Below are positions 44,774-59,066 of a stretch of DNA of 64,000 bases, in pieces. The first letter of the stretch is position 1. Each line of letters starts with the position of its first letter. Made by a program: the position numbers and the translations under genes. This DNA comes from Isoetes taiwanensis (Eukaryota; Streptophyta; Lycopodiopsida; Isoetales; Isoetaceae). The notes beneath the pieces are model-generated. The model was not told the origin of the DNA. It ran no database searches and saw nothing but the letters and a program-made list of their open reading frames with translations. The DNA lies in assembly GCA_021234155.1 (NCBI GenBank), contig JAJEKV010000066.1, forward strand, positions 188,001 through 252,000, in the 5' to 3' direction.

Positions 44774-44899
44774 ATGCCCCGTGACCTCGTCGACCTTCAG
44801 GTTGGACAATGTGGCAATTACATCGGCATGGAGTTTCTGAAGCAGCTCTGCTTGGAGGATGGCATTAACAACGATGGCATTCTTGATTTTGCTACCCAG
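44774..44899 (+). CDS. TUBG: Gamma-tubulin, isolated first exon
   Basis: Gamma-tubulin nucleates microtubules as part of the gamma-tubulin ring complex. This exon encodes 42 residues: [20 protein letters not shown], then [11 protein letters not shown] and GILDFATQ, followed by a GT donor (gtaatc at 44900). The start and the GQCGN nucleotide-binding loop are right for gamma-tubulin, and the family's first exon ends in the same place (FATQ). Departures from the strongly conserved family sequence: Tyr for Gln after GQCGN, Leu for Trp in the MEFW motif, and loss of Glu in GILEDFATQ. No second exon (GGDRKD...) was found in the 2.4 kb up to the duplication boundary. It is therefore either a stranded, decaying fragment or the start of a gene cut off by the duplication or by mis-assembly. 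Confidence 0.75.
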
Positions 44900-47304
44900 G
44901 TAATCCTCTTTTTCATAATTTATTTTTTATGTAATATGTCGCCAATTGTCATCTCCTATTTTCTTATCAGATACCGTAACTGTATCTTTAATTTTACGAG
45001 GTGAAAAAATTTCCATTTTCAGTTTGCAGTATCTTTGTGCCTTAAAAATTTTGTTAATTACTGATATGTGAGGAACAAAATTGAAATACTTTCTCAATTT
45101 GTATTAGCTGTAGTTCTAGTAGTAACAATTGTAGTGATCTTATGTCTATGGAGTATGTTTCAATGGGAAACCCACAACACGTTAGCACATTTTTTTATTG
45201 ACAAATGGATTAAATGTTACAAAATTGGGCGTAAACTAAAAAAAATGCTATAATAAGGGCCAAAATTTAAACGTTGAATTTAACATACAAGCATGTGGAA
45301 TTATTAGAATAAAAAATATGTGTTTTTTTTTTTTTTTTTTTTTTTTGTGTTGTTGCTTTTGAATATCCCCAAGGATAAGGGTTTGGGTGCAAAGATCCAC
45401 GGACAACTTGTTTGTCTGGACAGTTTGTTGACAATTTGTTAATCGATGAACTGACTTTTGACATACTATAGGCGTAGTCTTAGCATCTGATGTTATATTA
45501 TGATTGTGTTGTTAGATTTTAGCATATTAGTATATTATTTTTAGAATTTTTTAATTGATCATAAAATTTGAATGGACTAGGGTTATTGTACTATATATAC
45601 CATAAGCATAGATTTAGATGCTAGACATAAATTTTTGATTGACTAGCATAATGTGGTGGTTTTCATTCTTGTTTCACTCCATCTCTCACGCTCACCAAGA
45701 TCACTCTATTTTCAGCTCCTCGATTATCAAGACATTCTCATTCTTCATTCAAGTTTTCATTTTCGTTCTATTTTTGTTGTCTCTCTTTTTTCCAATTCTA
45801 CAAAATCCCGCGTGATACTCCATACCTAGGGATTTATCCGCTATTCAAAGGTCCACATTGTGGGATGTCTTTGCACAAATTTTGAACGCAAAACACCATA
45901 TCCCAAACACCTTCACTTGCCATCGTCTTTTAGTTTTTGTTCTTAACTTGGTTTTTCATGTTTTACCGAGGTATTTGAGGATCTCACAGAAGAATAGAAT
46001 GAGTTTTACATCAAGCCGTTGTTGATTAACAACTTCATTCTTTGTTTTTTCCCTATAACATCTACTCATGAAAAAATGTGGCGGCGTTTGTTGTAATCAG
46101 AATGACAAGATCTTTCAAGTGATATATGGTTATGATGTATTCCAATACAAGCCATATGGAGCCTTAAAATATGGTTTTTAACTCTTTTCTTACTTATATT
46201 TACATCCCAAAAGATGTAACAATGGGTTGTCGCAACGACGCTGTTACCCCTGTTGAATGAGTTTTTGATCAAAAGTTATAAGCACAATCAAATATACATC
46301 ACGGAATCCCTGTCTGGCTGGAACCTTCTCATTGGCTATAAGCATCCCGCTGCTGGACAAAAGGAAATGAGATCCACCAATTACGCACTCCCTTGGGCTC
46401 CCCTAATGGCTCTCAACCACACCTAATGGCTCCACACTATGCCTTATGTATCCCCCTCATCACATACCTCTTCACTTCACCCCTCAACATATTTGCCACT
46501 CTTGAAAGTACCTACATTCATATATCGATATGCCCTCACTCTATACTTTCCTTCCAACCATGTATCGGGCTAATAATGCAGGTTCCAGACCGATCCTATT
46601 TGCCGATACCAAGCGAATTCCCTTCGCACCAAGTCAAGTTCGATATCACATGGGTGAATTATCAACGAGGATCGTGGACCCGGTGCTAAAATAACAAAGC
46701 GCTAGAAATGAAGTTTCTTAATTATCTCCTAAAATATTCCTTTGAAAAATCTGATGGTCATCCTAGCCGGGATGGTTAGGATGATCTTCCTCGAACAAGA
46801 TCATGTCGTCTGGGATCTAATTTACTATAATGGTTGGTATATACATCCGTGTTCCCTCAAAGTTGGACAAAACCTCTTGTATGGGGAATTTCTTTAGGGG
46901 ACCTCCACTCCCCTCCCCCTCCCTGGCTACAGGTTCACTAATTTTTAAAATTTTACTAGGTATGATGCTTGTTGCATACAATGCATGGATACTTTTGTCT
47001 TGCCCAAGCATCCTAACTGATAATTTGATCAATAGCATTGAATTGTTTTCCATCTTCCAAGAGTATGCCTTTTCACACTAACGAGTATATATGGATCTCT
47101 CTACTCATTCTTAGCCTCGATGAAGCAAGGACCTTAATAATAGCAACCTATTTCAAATTGAACCATATAACCGATAGGTGTTTTCTATATGTATGCCATC
47201 CTACTTATACCTCACCGATACCTAAATTTTAGACTCAGCCTTTATTTCAATTCCTTCATATATTCTGTTACAACATTTTAGTTTAGGCAATACGTAACTG
47301 AACA
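44900..47304. other. No recognisable gene; poly-T tract
   Basis: A run of about 25 T at 45322-45346 could be the poly(A) tail of a minus-strand retroposon whose body would lie to the right (45350 on), but no family is recognised. The rest has short open frames without motifs. The region ends at the boundary where copy 2 of the duplication begins. Confidence 0.45.
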
Positions 47305-50300
47305 TTGGCTCGTCTAAAAACAAATCAAGAAAATGGTCGCGAATTCAGGAATTAATAGGGGACGTCATACTCCATTTCATGACATCACAAGAGCGTCACT
47401 AGAGGCGATTTCATAGAAGCGCTGCTTACAGGATAATATGAATGATGCCATGAGACCTTATGACATGCATTCAAATTATATTCCATAAATCCAACTTATT
47501 ATATTTCTAATTTGCCTTCGGGATGGGTTTATTCTTTCATAGTGATGAAAGGTGCTTGAAATGCAATAAAATCCATCAATGAGATTACCTAGCTTGCATC
47601 CACATGCCTCAACTGCATGACAATGCATTGGAAAATTCATTTGGTTGTGGACGAACCCCATTATCCAAGGTTCAAAAGAATTTATTGATGATAGGCTACA
47701 AAAAATATCTCGTTGAAATAGAAGTTATTAGATTCAAAGAGACCATATAATATATGTTTAAAAACACAAATGGGTAAGTGAATATACCAAATGTGCTAGA
47801 AGACAATAGAACCAAGTAGTAAAGGAGTTGAATATCCCTCATGTTGTGGAAAACATTATTATTTTATGTTTTTATGCTAAAAAGGACCTACCATTGGAAC
47901 ATGAAATTACCAAATAGAATGTCCTTTCTATAACATGTTTGACTTTTATTTATTAGATGGTTGATTGGCACAAGATGATTAAGAGGGAGGTCTGAAACAA
48001 GCATGGCGGATGGCTTTTGAGACATATTACCTTAACTTCAGATATATGGGAAAAGAATGTCATAGAAGGCCATGACATTGTAGTGGAAGCATGAGGTTTG
48101 TGTTCGTCGAGGTCTCATACTTTGGTAAGTATATAGCTTCAGTTTTGTATATTTGTCGAGAATGTTGAGACTATGCCACATCAATCAAAGAAGACCACTA
48201 AAGAGACAAGAGAGAATATTGAAACCGCCTTCATCTTTCCCAGCCAAGAGATATAATCAAGAAGTTGGCATTCTTGTAGAAACTACTCCGATAGTATGTG
48301 TCCAACTCTTCTTTCTTGTATATTTGGAAGATCATTAAGTTGCTATAGCCAGTGCAAAGCTTTTTCAACAATGCATGCATTAGTTATCAAAGAGAAATCC
48401 GGTTAAAACTAGGGACCATTTAAAGAAGAGAGTTACAAAGTGGGAAAGCAAAGGCTGAGTATATATGATTGAAAAACTATCTTGCATAAGTCTTGTTGGT
48501 CGTATGCAGTATCGTTGTCACACCATGCAACAGAACAAGCTCTTCTGATCATTCATGATAAAATGGATCAAAATAAGACTATGGTGCCTAGGTTTGAAAA
48601 ATTAGCCAAGCCAATATGGAGAGGTAAGAACACTCCAAAGGTCAACAACTAGTGGCTTGGGATGCATGGTCATGGATTAGGAGCATAGGCCATTTCTGAT
48701 TGAGTTTAGCCAAAGTGACTCTAACTTTCACGTCTGGCCCCTCAATCCCCGTAATGAAGGCATTGAAGATTCAACTGATATATCTAGTGTATCTATGATC
48801 ACCTAGGCAAACATGCACATGGAGTTCTTTCACTCCTAGAATCGAGGCTTTGAAGACAAAAGTGACCCAACAACCATGGAAAAATTAGTAGCTAAAACTT
48901 AGCTAAATGGCAAAATTTGGCTTGTTGAAAACAAATCAGCTAAACTATGGCCTTTTTGAGCTAAAAAATAAAATGAGACTATTTCCGTAACTTCCAACCT
49001 TTAGCTAATGGCAAGAAAATTCGCAGCAAAATTTGGACACTTTAGCCAAAACTTGGCAAGAAATTTTATGAATTATCATGGCAAATTTGGAAAGCTCCGA
49101 AATAAAAACTTAGGAGTTAGACCGTCAAATTTTAGTGCATATTGCTAAAGCTACTAAAAATATAGATACATCAAACAAGGCCATTGGCCTCAGTTTTACT
49201 ATTCAGCTTTTAGGTTTCACAATCATCTAGATAAGTGCAAGAACTACATCATCTAAGTTTGTGTAATTAGGTTAATATTTAGGTCTTGAATTAGTAAAAT
49301 AGTCAAAAGATAAGATTTTATTTTAAATAAAAAGTTTGAATAAAATGTAAGAGTACAAGGTGGCAAAATTTAGAAAGTTTAAACATTAAATATTCTAGAA
49401 ATTTCACCAACTTTTTAGCATACTTCTTTAGTAAAGTCTATTTCACCACTTTGAACATAAAAGTTCTTAATTTTTCCCTCAACAACTCGAATGTAAATCA
49501 TATCACATACCTTCAAAGGAAGATCTTACAAACAAATCCTGAGGAGGTTTTACATATAGTTTACTAATTGTCTCACTAGAAATGAATAAGAATAAGCATG
49601 TGTTCTCATATTCTTTTCTTACCTTGTATGGCAAGTTATGTTAAGTTGAAAGTCTTTTGACGCTCAACCCTCAAGCAGGGGGGACCTCCAGTTGTTAAGA
49701 GCCAATGATTTGAAAATGGTTTGGAAATGATTCCCAAAGCCAAGAGAAAAAAGCGGATCTCAGGAAAAACTTATATCCTTAGACTCCTTAAACGAGATTT
49801 CAATTACAGTTCCAATTCAAAGAGTTGCTCTGACATGTAAAGTCTATATTCAAAAGTTCCTTGTGAAAGGTTTACCGCACCTCTTATATTTGCAATCGAC
49901 CAAGCCGAGAATTTGGACTATATCCCTTACAACAAGTTGTTTTTTGCAAATGGAACAAATGATAAATTTTTATAGGCACCTATTTCCATCTTTGACATTA
50001 AAGTCAATTTTGGATTTAGTAGACCATCGAATCAAAGAATGACATGGAATTGAGCTTGTGTTTTTCTTAGATACTTTTGAATGTTTTTTGAAAGAATAGG
50101 ATCTTAACACTAGAGTTGTCCTTGATGGACCCAAATGGGTTCATTAGTACCTTGTTTTGAAATTCTATTATAGCTCACGGATAAAGGAATTTACATATCA
50201 CAATATATTTGTCCTCCATGAGTGTACATGTAAGGAAAATTTAATGAAAATATAGAAAGCTTCTATTACCAAACATAATGTGGGGCCCGGAAGTGCAAAG

Positions 50301-52289
50301 GGAGTCAAGTTTATTCCTCCAAAGTCTTTAACATTTCACATTATTTTACAAATGCTGATTTTCTAAGGGTCTAATTCTTCCATCTTTAAATCATGATACT
50401 GGAAATCTATCACCAAGAGAATTAGAAAAATCTATGGTAGAATTTTAGAAATAATTCCTTAAAATTTGAAGTTGAAGTTCTTCTATGGACCCATTTAGGT
50501 TCCACAGGGAGTCAAAATTTTTGAAATTCACAATACTACTATTTTTACATTCATATCCAATTTCCCTAGAACCTTTATTTTAGAATTATGTTACATAGTT
50601 TTTTTCACATTCATAATATCAAATTCCTGGGGTTTGAGGGAACCTTCTTATGCTACAAACTTTCTACATAATCGGCATGATTTAAATTAGACTTTTATTT
50701 GCATTTATTAGTCCAAAAATATGAAATGCGCCGGTTTCTAATATTTTTTCCCTTAAATGGTATAAAGTAACAAAGCTATACAATATTTATAATATATAAA
50801 GATCCAATTCTTTTTACTCTATGGGGCCAAGATTATCTGGAGAGGGAATTTTAGAAATATTAATTGTCATATGTTCTAATATATTAGAGATTCTATTCTA
50901 TAATATATTATTCTTTAAGATTTTTCTCTAATTTTTTATTCTCCATACCATACTACATTGGTGATATGGTATGGGATTGCCATATTTAAAAGATTAAATT
51001 AATATAATATAGGGTAGAAGTGCATGGCTAAACCAAAAATGGAGCTTTTTTAGCCGCGTACCTGCTTTTTCTTGCAAGGCTATGCAAAGAATGTAGACTT
51101 GTTTTTGAATGTCTATTTTTTTGGACTTTGTGCATGATGTGTGTTCCCTAAGCAGTTTTTGTTACATATGTTTTTGGAAGGTTAATGAGGTAATTAGAGT
51201 ATTAAAATCACGTGCTGGTGATAGTGGCACACAGGTTTGGCCAGCTCCAAAACCCTCATTGGATTGTGGTGAGAAGAATAGTTTCTTCTATATTGCAGTT
51301 GGGTAGCGTGGGCAAATCGCAGGTGGATGCTAAATCAGTACATGGGTTGTCAAATCCGCTTCATATGCCCTAATTTGGCTTGTGTAGAGTGTCAATCAAG
51401 CTGTATACCTAAGTAAACCTGTAGGTGTGTGATCCAAAAAGCCTCTTATACTAAATTAAATACGTATGTATGAAAAGAAAAGGGTAGACAGAGCAAGCAA
51501 GATCCGCCCGGTGGATTTTCTAGCAATGTATTAATTTGGTTTATTGCGGTTGTTGTTGGGGTTGGCATCCAGCGGATTTAGCTTCCACGTATTTTTCCTT
51601 TGTATTGTATGCTTTAATCTTGCCCGTAAAATCTATAGTCGGCCGCCTGCAGAACCATGAGTTGTACATCACGTTCACCAAAAGCGCGGATTCTCGAGAT
51701 GGAAGGAACGGTAGGCATAAGTCTTTGTAAGCTCTGAAAAAAGGCATCCAGAGCACCCACGGTAAAATCCGGCCATGGACCCTCTTGCACAAACCGGTCA
51801 GTTGTTTTCCTTCACCGTGTCTTCGCTGAATCGAGTTCAATGATGATTCCTCTGAAGCTTCATCGCCAGTTTTCTTCCTAGTTTGAGCGGTTGTTAAATC
51901 TTGTCATCGTTTGGTTCGCTCCTGTCGGTTGTTGGCATAATTACGATCATTTCATAATAAACATTAACATTTGATTCTTCGCATTGGCATTTGTTCGGTG
52001 AGTTGCCGGGGAAATGTAGAACTCCGTTTGTACCAAAGTGGGGCTTCCATTCCCCGTTTTGTCCATTCCATTCATTCTGTCCTTGATCCATTTCCATATT
52101 CTATTTATTCATTCTTTATCCTTTCCAGATCCATTCCATTCCTTCCTTCCATTTATGAATGAGAATAATGCTCCCATGCTCCGAATCCATGTCACTCCAT
52201 GTCCTAAGTTTCTTCATTCCCCTATTTTGTTCTATCACTTTGCACCAACAATAAAGCATAAATTTTGGCGTGGTTCGGACTTTCACCCT
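47305..52289. other. Copy 2 of the unassigned 25838-30800 region
   Basis: Matches copy 1 throughout with many indels. A stretch rich in ccattcc-type repeats (52050-52165) is found only here and replaces unrelated sequence in copy 1. No gene is supported. Confidence 0.45.
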
Positions 52290-53175
52290 CCTCACTTCTT
52301 TCTTTGAGTTAAATCAACATCATTCCCTTATAATTATGAAACAACCATTATTACTTTAAAGAAATTAAGAAACCACTTTAAGTATAAAAAACAAGAATTG
52401 AAGAGAAGAAGGAAGGGAATAGAGAACCTCAAACCAAACCTCGGGATTACACATTTTGCCCATACCATCATCCATTTGCATCATAGACATGGAGAGAAGA
52501 AGTTCACGGGGAAATTGAGTCGCCGCTAGTGACTTTGACATTTGCCAATAGCTTAGCTACGCCCACTAGAAATCTCTTTGGTAATCATTTATTTTTCTTA
52601 AAGTCTTGTACCAAGCCTTCCCATTTAAATCATGCAAGCTTTGCGGTTCTCGAACACCATTCTTCCAACAAAAATCCTCGATCTCTTGCCATCTAGCATC
52701 TTTTTTATTATGCTTCTCCATATCCTTCCCACCAAACAAAGCGCTTCTCATCATCATCCTTCTTTGCCGCTTGAAGAATCACAAGTCATTTGCATCCCAA
52801 TGCGTGCTAACATCTTGGATGGCGGGTTTGGGTTTGGGTTTACCAGCGGCGTTGGCATGGGAGGCATTTGTGGTCGTTGGTAGATTTGGCCCGGTAGACG
52901 GAATGGGTTGGTCGGTGGAACAGATTCCGGTTGGCCGAAACTTGCCGTTTAGGGTTTGCAGGACGCCGATATGGCGGTTAGGCGGCAGAGATTGTTGAGC
53001 GTCTTAGTGCGAATGTCAGTGGTTGAGGCGCTAAGTAAAGAAATTATTTAAACAAATTGAAAATCTATTTTAATTAATTACTCTGACTGGTATGTGAAAT
53101 TATCGATACTAGAGCATTTAGAAACATCGTATACCAAATATCTTATATTCCTCTCATTGTGGCTCCAGAAAGAGT
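52290..53175 (-). pseudogene. Trihelix gene, copy 2, heavily frameshifted
   Basis: Counterpart of 31192-32169. The trihelix core KKDARWQEIEDFCWKNGV is still readable near 52640-52720, but frameshifts lie on both sides and the region corresponding to the copy 1 exon 2 start is strongly altered (52820-53000). It cannot encode the protein as written. Confidence 0.7.
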
Positions 53176-56100
53176 GATATTCACACCTTGAAAAGATGAT
53201 AATGAAATGGAGCTTCCATTTTATTAGCATAAATTCATTCTGGGAGGAAGTCACGTCCAGCGATCAATCGTGCATTGATCCATAATTTGGATCCACTACT
53301 AGAACAAGCGGAGTTCGAAGCCCGTATATCCAGCAGAAAAGAAGATATTCAGGAGTTCCGAGACTGGGCCGTAATAATGAGAAAAGATGTTTATGTCAGC
53401 AGAAATAAAGGAAGGTCAGTTTTTGGGCTAGTAGGGATACAAGAGTAGGATGCACCTAAAAGACTGCAGCCTTCAGTTTCCAACCCTACAAAAGTGGCCC
53501 GGTGTCTGAAGGCTAACCTATCACGTATAAACAAATCTGAGTTGGTTATGGCATAAAGCCGTTTCATCGCAATCTACAGTACCAGACCAGTCTTTAAGAG
53601 TCTCGTGGCCGTTCTGCACCGTCCTTACAGGTTAAGAGCAGAAGATTCTCCACAAAGGAAACTGGATCGACGCCTTATGATGCTCGCCAATGCTAAATCA
53701 GAGTTTTTTAGCTCCTATTCATCATGGCTCTATTTCAGCCTTAATTAGATCATATTCAAAGATGAGCGTTCTCAGCATCGCTTGGGATGGATGTATGCTT
53801 AAGCCATTCGATCATGATCTAGAATAGACTGTTTTAATACAATGGCTGTTCTGGACCGTCACCCTAGGTTAGATCAGAAGATGCCCACAAAGGTATGGAT
53901 CGTCGCCCTCCATGGTTAAAATCAACAGAAGTTGCCCACAAAGGTAAATCAGGGTTTTCTGTTCTATTTATCGTAGCTTTACCCAGGCTTAAATTAAGAT
54001 CATATATTCAAGATTATAGCTGGGATCACGGAATAATGCTGTCCATTTGAGACGTGAGTTACACCTGCCATGCCATTTTGTGTTTCTGGTTCTCACTTTG
54101 GTATGGACCAGCATGTCTATTTGCCAGAGTTTGTAATCTGTGCAGAGTTTGATGTTTTAGACGTGGTGGTGTCAGTTCTAGCTGCAAAAGGCGTGCAATG
54201 CCTTTTTAGCCAAAAACCTCTGCGATGGATGGTTAAATGTTTTATCTGACGAACATTTCTGTGTGATAATTTTTGTGCTAGCCTTTGTATGGCAATTATA
54301 CAGTCTATGGTTTTAGTCCGTCGGCACAGGTAATATGATCTCATGTCTTAGAAGTTGTGGCTACCTTCAGTACTTCCAAATAAGAGGAACGATTTGAACT
54401 CAATGCATCAGCATATGGCTGTGACTCTTTGACATTGGTGTTGAACCCTAAAACGTTCCCCGCTTTGCTATGATGTTGGGCACCAGCATATGGCTATGAC
54501 TCTTTTACATTGGTGTTGGAATTTGAAGGATGAAACTCCCCTTTGCTATGATGTAGGACAACAATGAGGTAGTCCAATCCACATTTTTGATCTACGTACC
54601 TTGCTGATGATGTGTTGCAGAACTAAGATTCTATATTAAATGCAGGCATTCTGTATCTCTAGCGTGGCTACTCATCGTTCCTTCAGCCATTTCCTTCCTG
54701 GTTTACCTTAATCAATTATTATCAGCTCATAATGTTGCAAACTGATAAAAGACATTATATGTGCTGGCACAAGATCAAGATCAATTCTTGGTTCGTTTTT
54801 GAGTTTATGATGCTGCATATTGCTTTGTAAGCCTCTATCTTTTCTTGGATTATAGGTCTGTGCTTATACTTAGTAAAATAGGGTACCTCTGCATAGGCAT
54901 CCCTCTAAACTAGTGGCTAGACATAGTTTGCAGCTCCCCAATTCCAGGCAACTGCATAAGAATATATATATGATCAGCATAATTGGGATGCCTCTTGCAT
55001 AGGGATCCTCCTAAACTATTGACTGAGCTCCTAAGGAGTACAGATGCAATAGAATTGAAAATTTCGCTTTGGAACAGGTTTAACTATACGTTTCGTTATT
55101 AATTTTGTTTATTTGGAATCATTCTTTTTTGGGTTTTGGAGGCAGGTGTGGTTTATCTAAAGAATGTTGAAAAGTAGTTGCCTCCTTGATAAAAGAAAGT
55201 CTTTGTCGCTTCCAACTTCAAAAGTGCGCATGAGTCCTTAGCGGGATCCTCCGGCCTAATCCGCTGCAGTCTTGTCCGCATTAAGCTGGTATTTTGGTGG
55301 TAATGCTTTTTATCTGGTTTTTTCTCATTGTAATTTCTATTTTTAAGATACTTATTTAAAGAATTTCTTATTACGCATTTAGACGACTATATCGTGATTA
55401 TGCATTATGTAGGTTTTGCAGGCAGCTCAATTGAGGAAAGGATCATCTCTCTTAATGGTCTTTTATCCGTTTAAAACCTTTCTGGAGTTCTACTAAAATG
55501 CTTTTGTTATTTACAGATTTATAAATTTCTGTAAAAACTCTATTTCGTTGTATCAAAGGCATTGACTGTGTGAAGAATCATAATGTTTTAGGCAGCTTAT
55601 GAAACAAAGCAAACAATTGTTGGGACTACTAAGAACATCCACATCTGCATGAATTTTGGTGCTTTCACTTAAACCAGGTTGCTAATGCACCATATTTGCT
55701 CGAATGTTTGCCATGAATGCAAGGGGCACAGAGGAGGAGGACCCTAATGGAAGTTATTTATGCCCTTCAACTGGTAGAAGTAAAGGATCATAGATGGCAC
55801 CAGGGAAATGCCATCAGTTCAGTGGGCCTTACATCCTATGCCTGGAGGCAATTGAACTGGACTGATTAATTGGGTGTGTAGACTTGTCAAACAGAAGCTA
55901 CTTAAAATATTTCCAGAAATTTTTTAGTTCAATTGTGGTTGAACCTCTTGCGTTTTCCTGTCATTACATATTTAGCACATTGGTTGTTCTTACTTGGTAA
56001 AACTGGCCATTGAATCAATACATGATTCAAATTTTTAGTAAAAAGGAACCACATCTATGCTGCTTTACAAATTCCTCTTTTCTCACCATGATATATAATG

Positions 56101-58169
56101 AAAAAACAACAAAAATTGAGCCCAGCATAACCGCAAGTCCCAGATATGGTGATTAACGCATTACCAGTTTCTACCAGTACCGGTGCAGTTTATGTAGATG
56201 AGTTGAGATGTTGGTTTCTGGTGGGCAGGGAGGATAAGCTGCCACTCAATAGTCACGGGAAACGGTTGAGAGAAACGGCCTCGCCACACAGTCAACAATA
56301 CAATAAGAACATCAATGCTTTGGGGAGATGTCTAAAGATTATTTACATTTAACTTTTAGCTTGTCTCTATATAGTTGTAGTGTGTTGCTTTTTGCAGAAC
56401 TTGAGCATGGGCGACCTGCTATTGCTGAAAGCTTATGAAAACTTAAAGAGTAAGAAGTAAGAATTCATTGTTGTAGGGGTTTAATTGATGAAGGTTATCA
56501 TTGTTTTGATTCTATGTTACAAGATTATCTCTTTAGACCACTAGCAGATCATTGCAGATGCATGCTTTACTTTTTAGGCGGACATGGCAAATAGATGAAG
56601 TTGAGGATCAAGAAATACCAATAGAGCCTGTTCCGTTGAGTTGGTTGAATTTTTGGGATGTTCTGAGTGCCAATGAAAAATGCACCTTAGATCATATGTT
56701 TGATGAATTCTAGGCAGTTAAGAAGCAATTCTCATGAATTGTTGGAGTTTCATGATAAACAAATAAAAAAGGATACAGTTGATTAATGGTCATCTTCAGG
56801 AAGGCAAGATGCTTGCTGCTTATGGAAGTGGCTTGTTTCAATTATTTAAGATCATGAATGATATTAGGCTGTGCTATTGGTTTTAGTGGCTGTGTTTCCA
56901 GCTCAAGGAATATCCAGAAATAAAATTGCATACTCTTCTGTGTCTCTGATTTGAACTGTGGCAAATAAGAACCTCCTTCCTTTCTAGAATTTGTAGTCAA
57001 GTATTCTGTTTGATCTCTCATAACCTGGGCATTACAGTTTGATATTTAAATTGTGGAGTGTCAAATCATTTCATGAAATCATTACAAGAATCTTGTTGGA
57101 GATTTTAATGCTCGTGTATGAGTCGATCTAGAACTTGAAAAGTTCCTATTTTAAACAAGCTAAACTCTCTTTTTGAAGAGAAATTTGTTTGACTTCCTAG
57201 AATGAGAAAAAATATATGTACGGAGCCTGGGGTTCAATTCTCAATCTCTATTTTTTATGTGCCTTACTGCAGCTACTGGGAGCGTACATAATGAATCTTT
57301 GTTACTTCATAGTGAATTTTATATTCATGGAATCAGAGCTTTATAATATACTTTCAAATGCCAAGTATAATCATTTCAGACTTAAGCTTTTCATATTTCT
57401 TGAAGGTACTCAATTTTAGATTGTAGAACTCTTTGTTTTTTCACTAGGGACCTTTAGAGTAATTAGCAGATAAGGAACTGTATACCTCCGGTTTAAGAGA
57501 ATCATCTAGTATTGCAACATTCTTAACAATCACCTCAACAAAAATATGCAATACAATTCGCAGAAACAATGCTGTCATGATTACTACCATCTCGAATCAT
57601 AACATAAGCATGTTATTAACGTAAGCTAGGTGTGTAGTGTACCATGATGTAGCTCCTAAGATAATAGGCTTGAAACATGAAAGAGTTGTAGCATATCAAT
57701 TGACATCATTATCATTTGCTGTTCAATGCTATTTTGAAGTTAAAGTTTGCATGTCAATTGAAGGTTGTAGTGGATATAAGTTGTCCTTCACATTTATCTT
57801 GCAATATTGGCCTTATTTGATTATCTTGCAATATTGGCCTTAGTTGGTCTTGTTCAACAAGATACGCTTGTGTGTTTTTATCTTGAGCAAATGCAACATT
57901 TATCCTTTTTGCAAAATGGAAAAGGTAATCACATCTATTAGATATAGTTTTATTATGCTTTGGGAATGGAATTGAATTAAATAATACGATAACATGAAAA
58001 CAATGTAAAGGATGGTCCTCTTTAATATGAAACATTGGAAGAAGAATTTGGTAATCCCCGTTTGTTGCGAGCTTCAAGCAAAAGCATGGCTCCGCTACAA
58101 TGGGGACAATCGGAGAGTTAAACATGATTTTCTGTGTGTGGCTGCTACCCCTTATTGACTACATTGCTC
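53176..58169. other. Copy 2 of the unassigned 32170-37262 region
   Basis: Same order of small duplications as in copy 1, with indels. The piece matching 35688 (56590 on) reads on into NFWDVLSANEKCTLDHMFDE in a second frame, which is longer than in copy 1 and hints at a real exon in the ancestor. No family is recognised. Confidence 0.35.
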
Positions 58170-58437
58170 ATTCGGTCGATGGAAAATCCGTTCGCAATCG
58201 CCCCTTCCTTTGATTTTAGAAGCTCAAGCCGACTTAGATATTAGCTCCGCATATTTCCCGATACAAACCATAACCCGTCATAGAGTTGCCTGGGATGCAA
58301 AACCTCGATAGCAAAACGTAATTTTTCCTTCACCGACCTTTCATTTTCGTCAACATGCTAATTATATTACCTCCACACGGAAACAAGCCCATGACCTAGG
58401 TTTGTGTTGCTATGGTTGATAATGGCCTCCTGTTCAA
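58170..58437 (-). pseudogene. HSF class B-like fragment, copy 2, frameshifted
   Basis: Counterpart of 37263-37529. Several indels break the coiled-coil frame, so no continuous product remains. Confidence 0.5.
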
Positions 58438-58982
58438 CTCTGAAAACACTAGCCATTGTCAAGAGTAAAGTCGAGCCTTCCCCACAAGCATATCATAGAA
58501 ACATAGATCCTGGCAAGTAATCAAGATCTACAGGAAAAGTTTCCCACTATCGCCTATCCTCACAGTTCTAGACTATACCCGGCAAGATGTTTCATCATCG
58601 GCTCGGGCGGTTCAAGCCTCGCTAGCTCTTATTTTTGCTACTTCTATTTGCATTTCTTTTTCTTTTGGCAACTGTTTTTGACATTACGGAAATGGCATAA
58701 AAATTAGGGGCATTTTAACAAATATAGAGAAAGGAGGGCATTTTGATAATATAAGGGCATTTTTAGAATTTTTTCCTTGTTTTTAAAAGATGTACCAAGA
58801 TAACTTAAATTCACATGAATAGTGTATGAAAAGGGCATGGGGATTTATGAGACAAATAGAGAAATATAATGAAATTTATGAATGAATTGAAGGGAAATTT
58901 GATGTAAACAAATCTAATGAGAAAACAAATATAAGCTTGATATATATGATGACAACAAGGTGAGTTAAATGTTCAAAATAAA

Positions 58983-59066
58983 CAAAAGCACAAGGATTTG
59001 AACCCATGACATCTAACTATCAAGCCTAATACTCGACCACTAGGTTACCATGTACCACAATTCATG
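58983..59066 (-). mobile_element. tRNA-derived SINE head, copy 2
   Basis: Same A-box and B-box (gggttcaaatcc) arrangement as at 38080-38162, differing by two or three substitutions. Confidence 0.6.
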
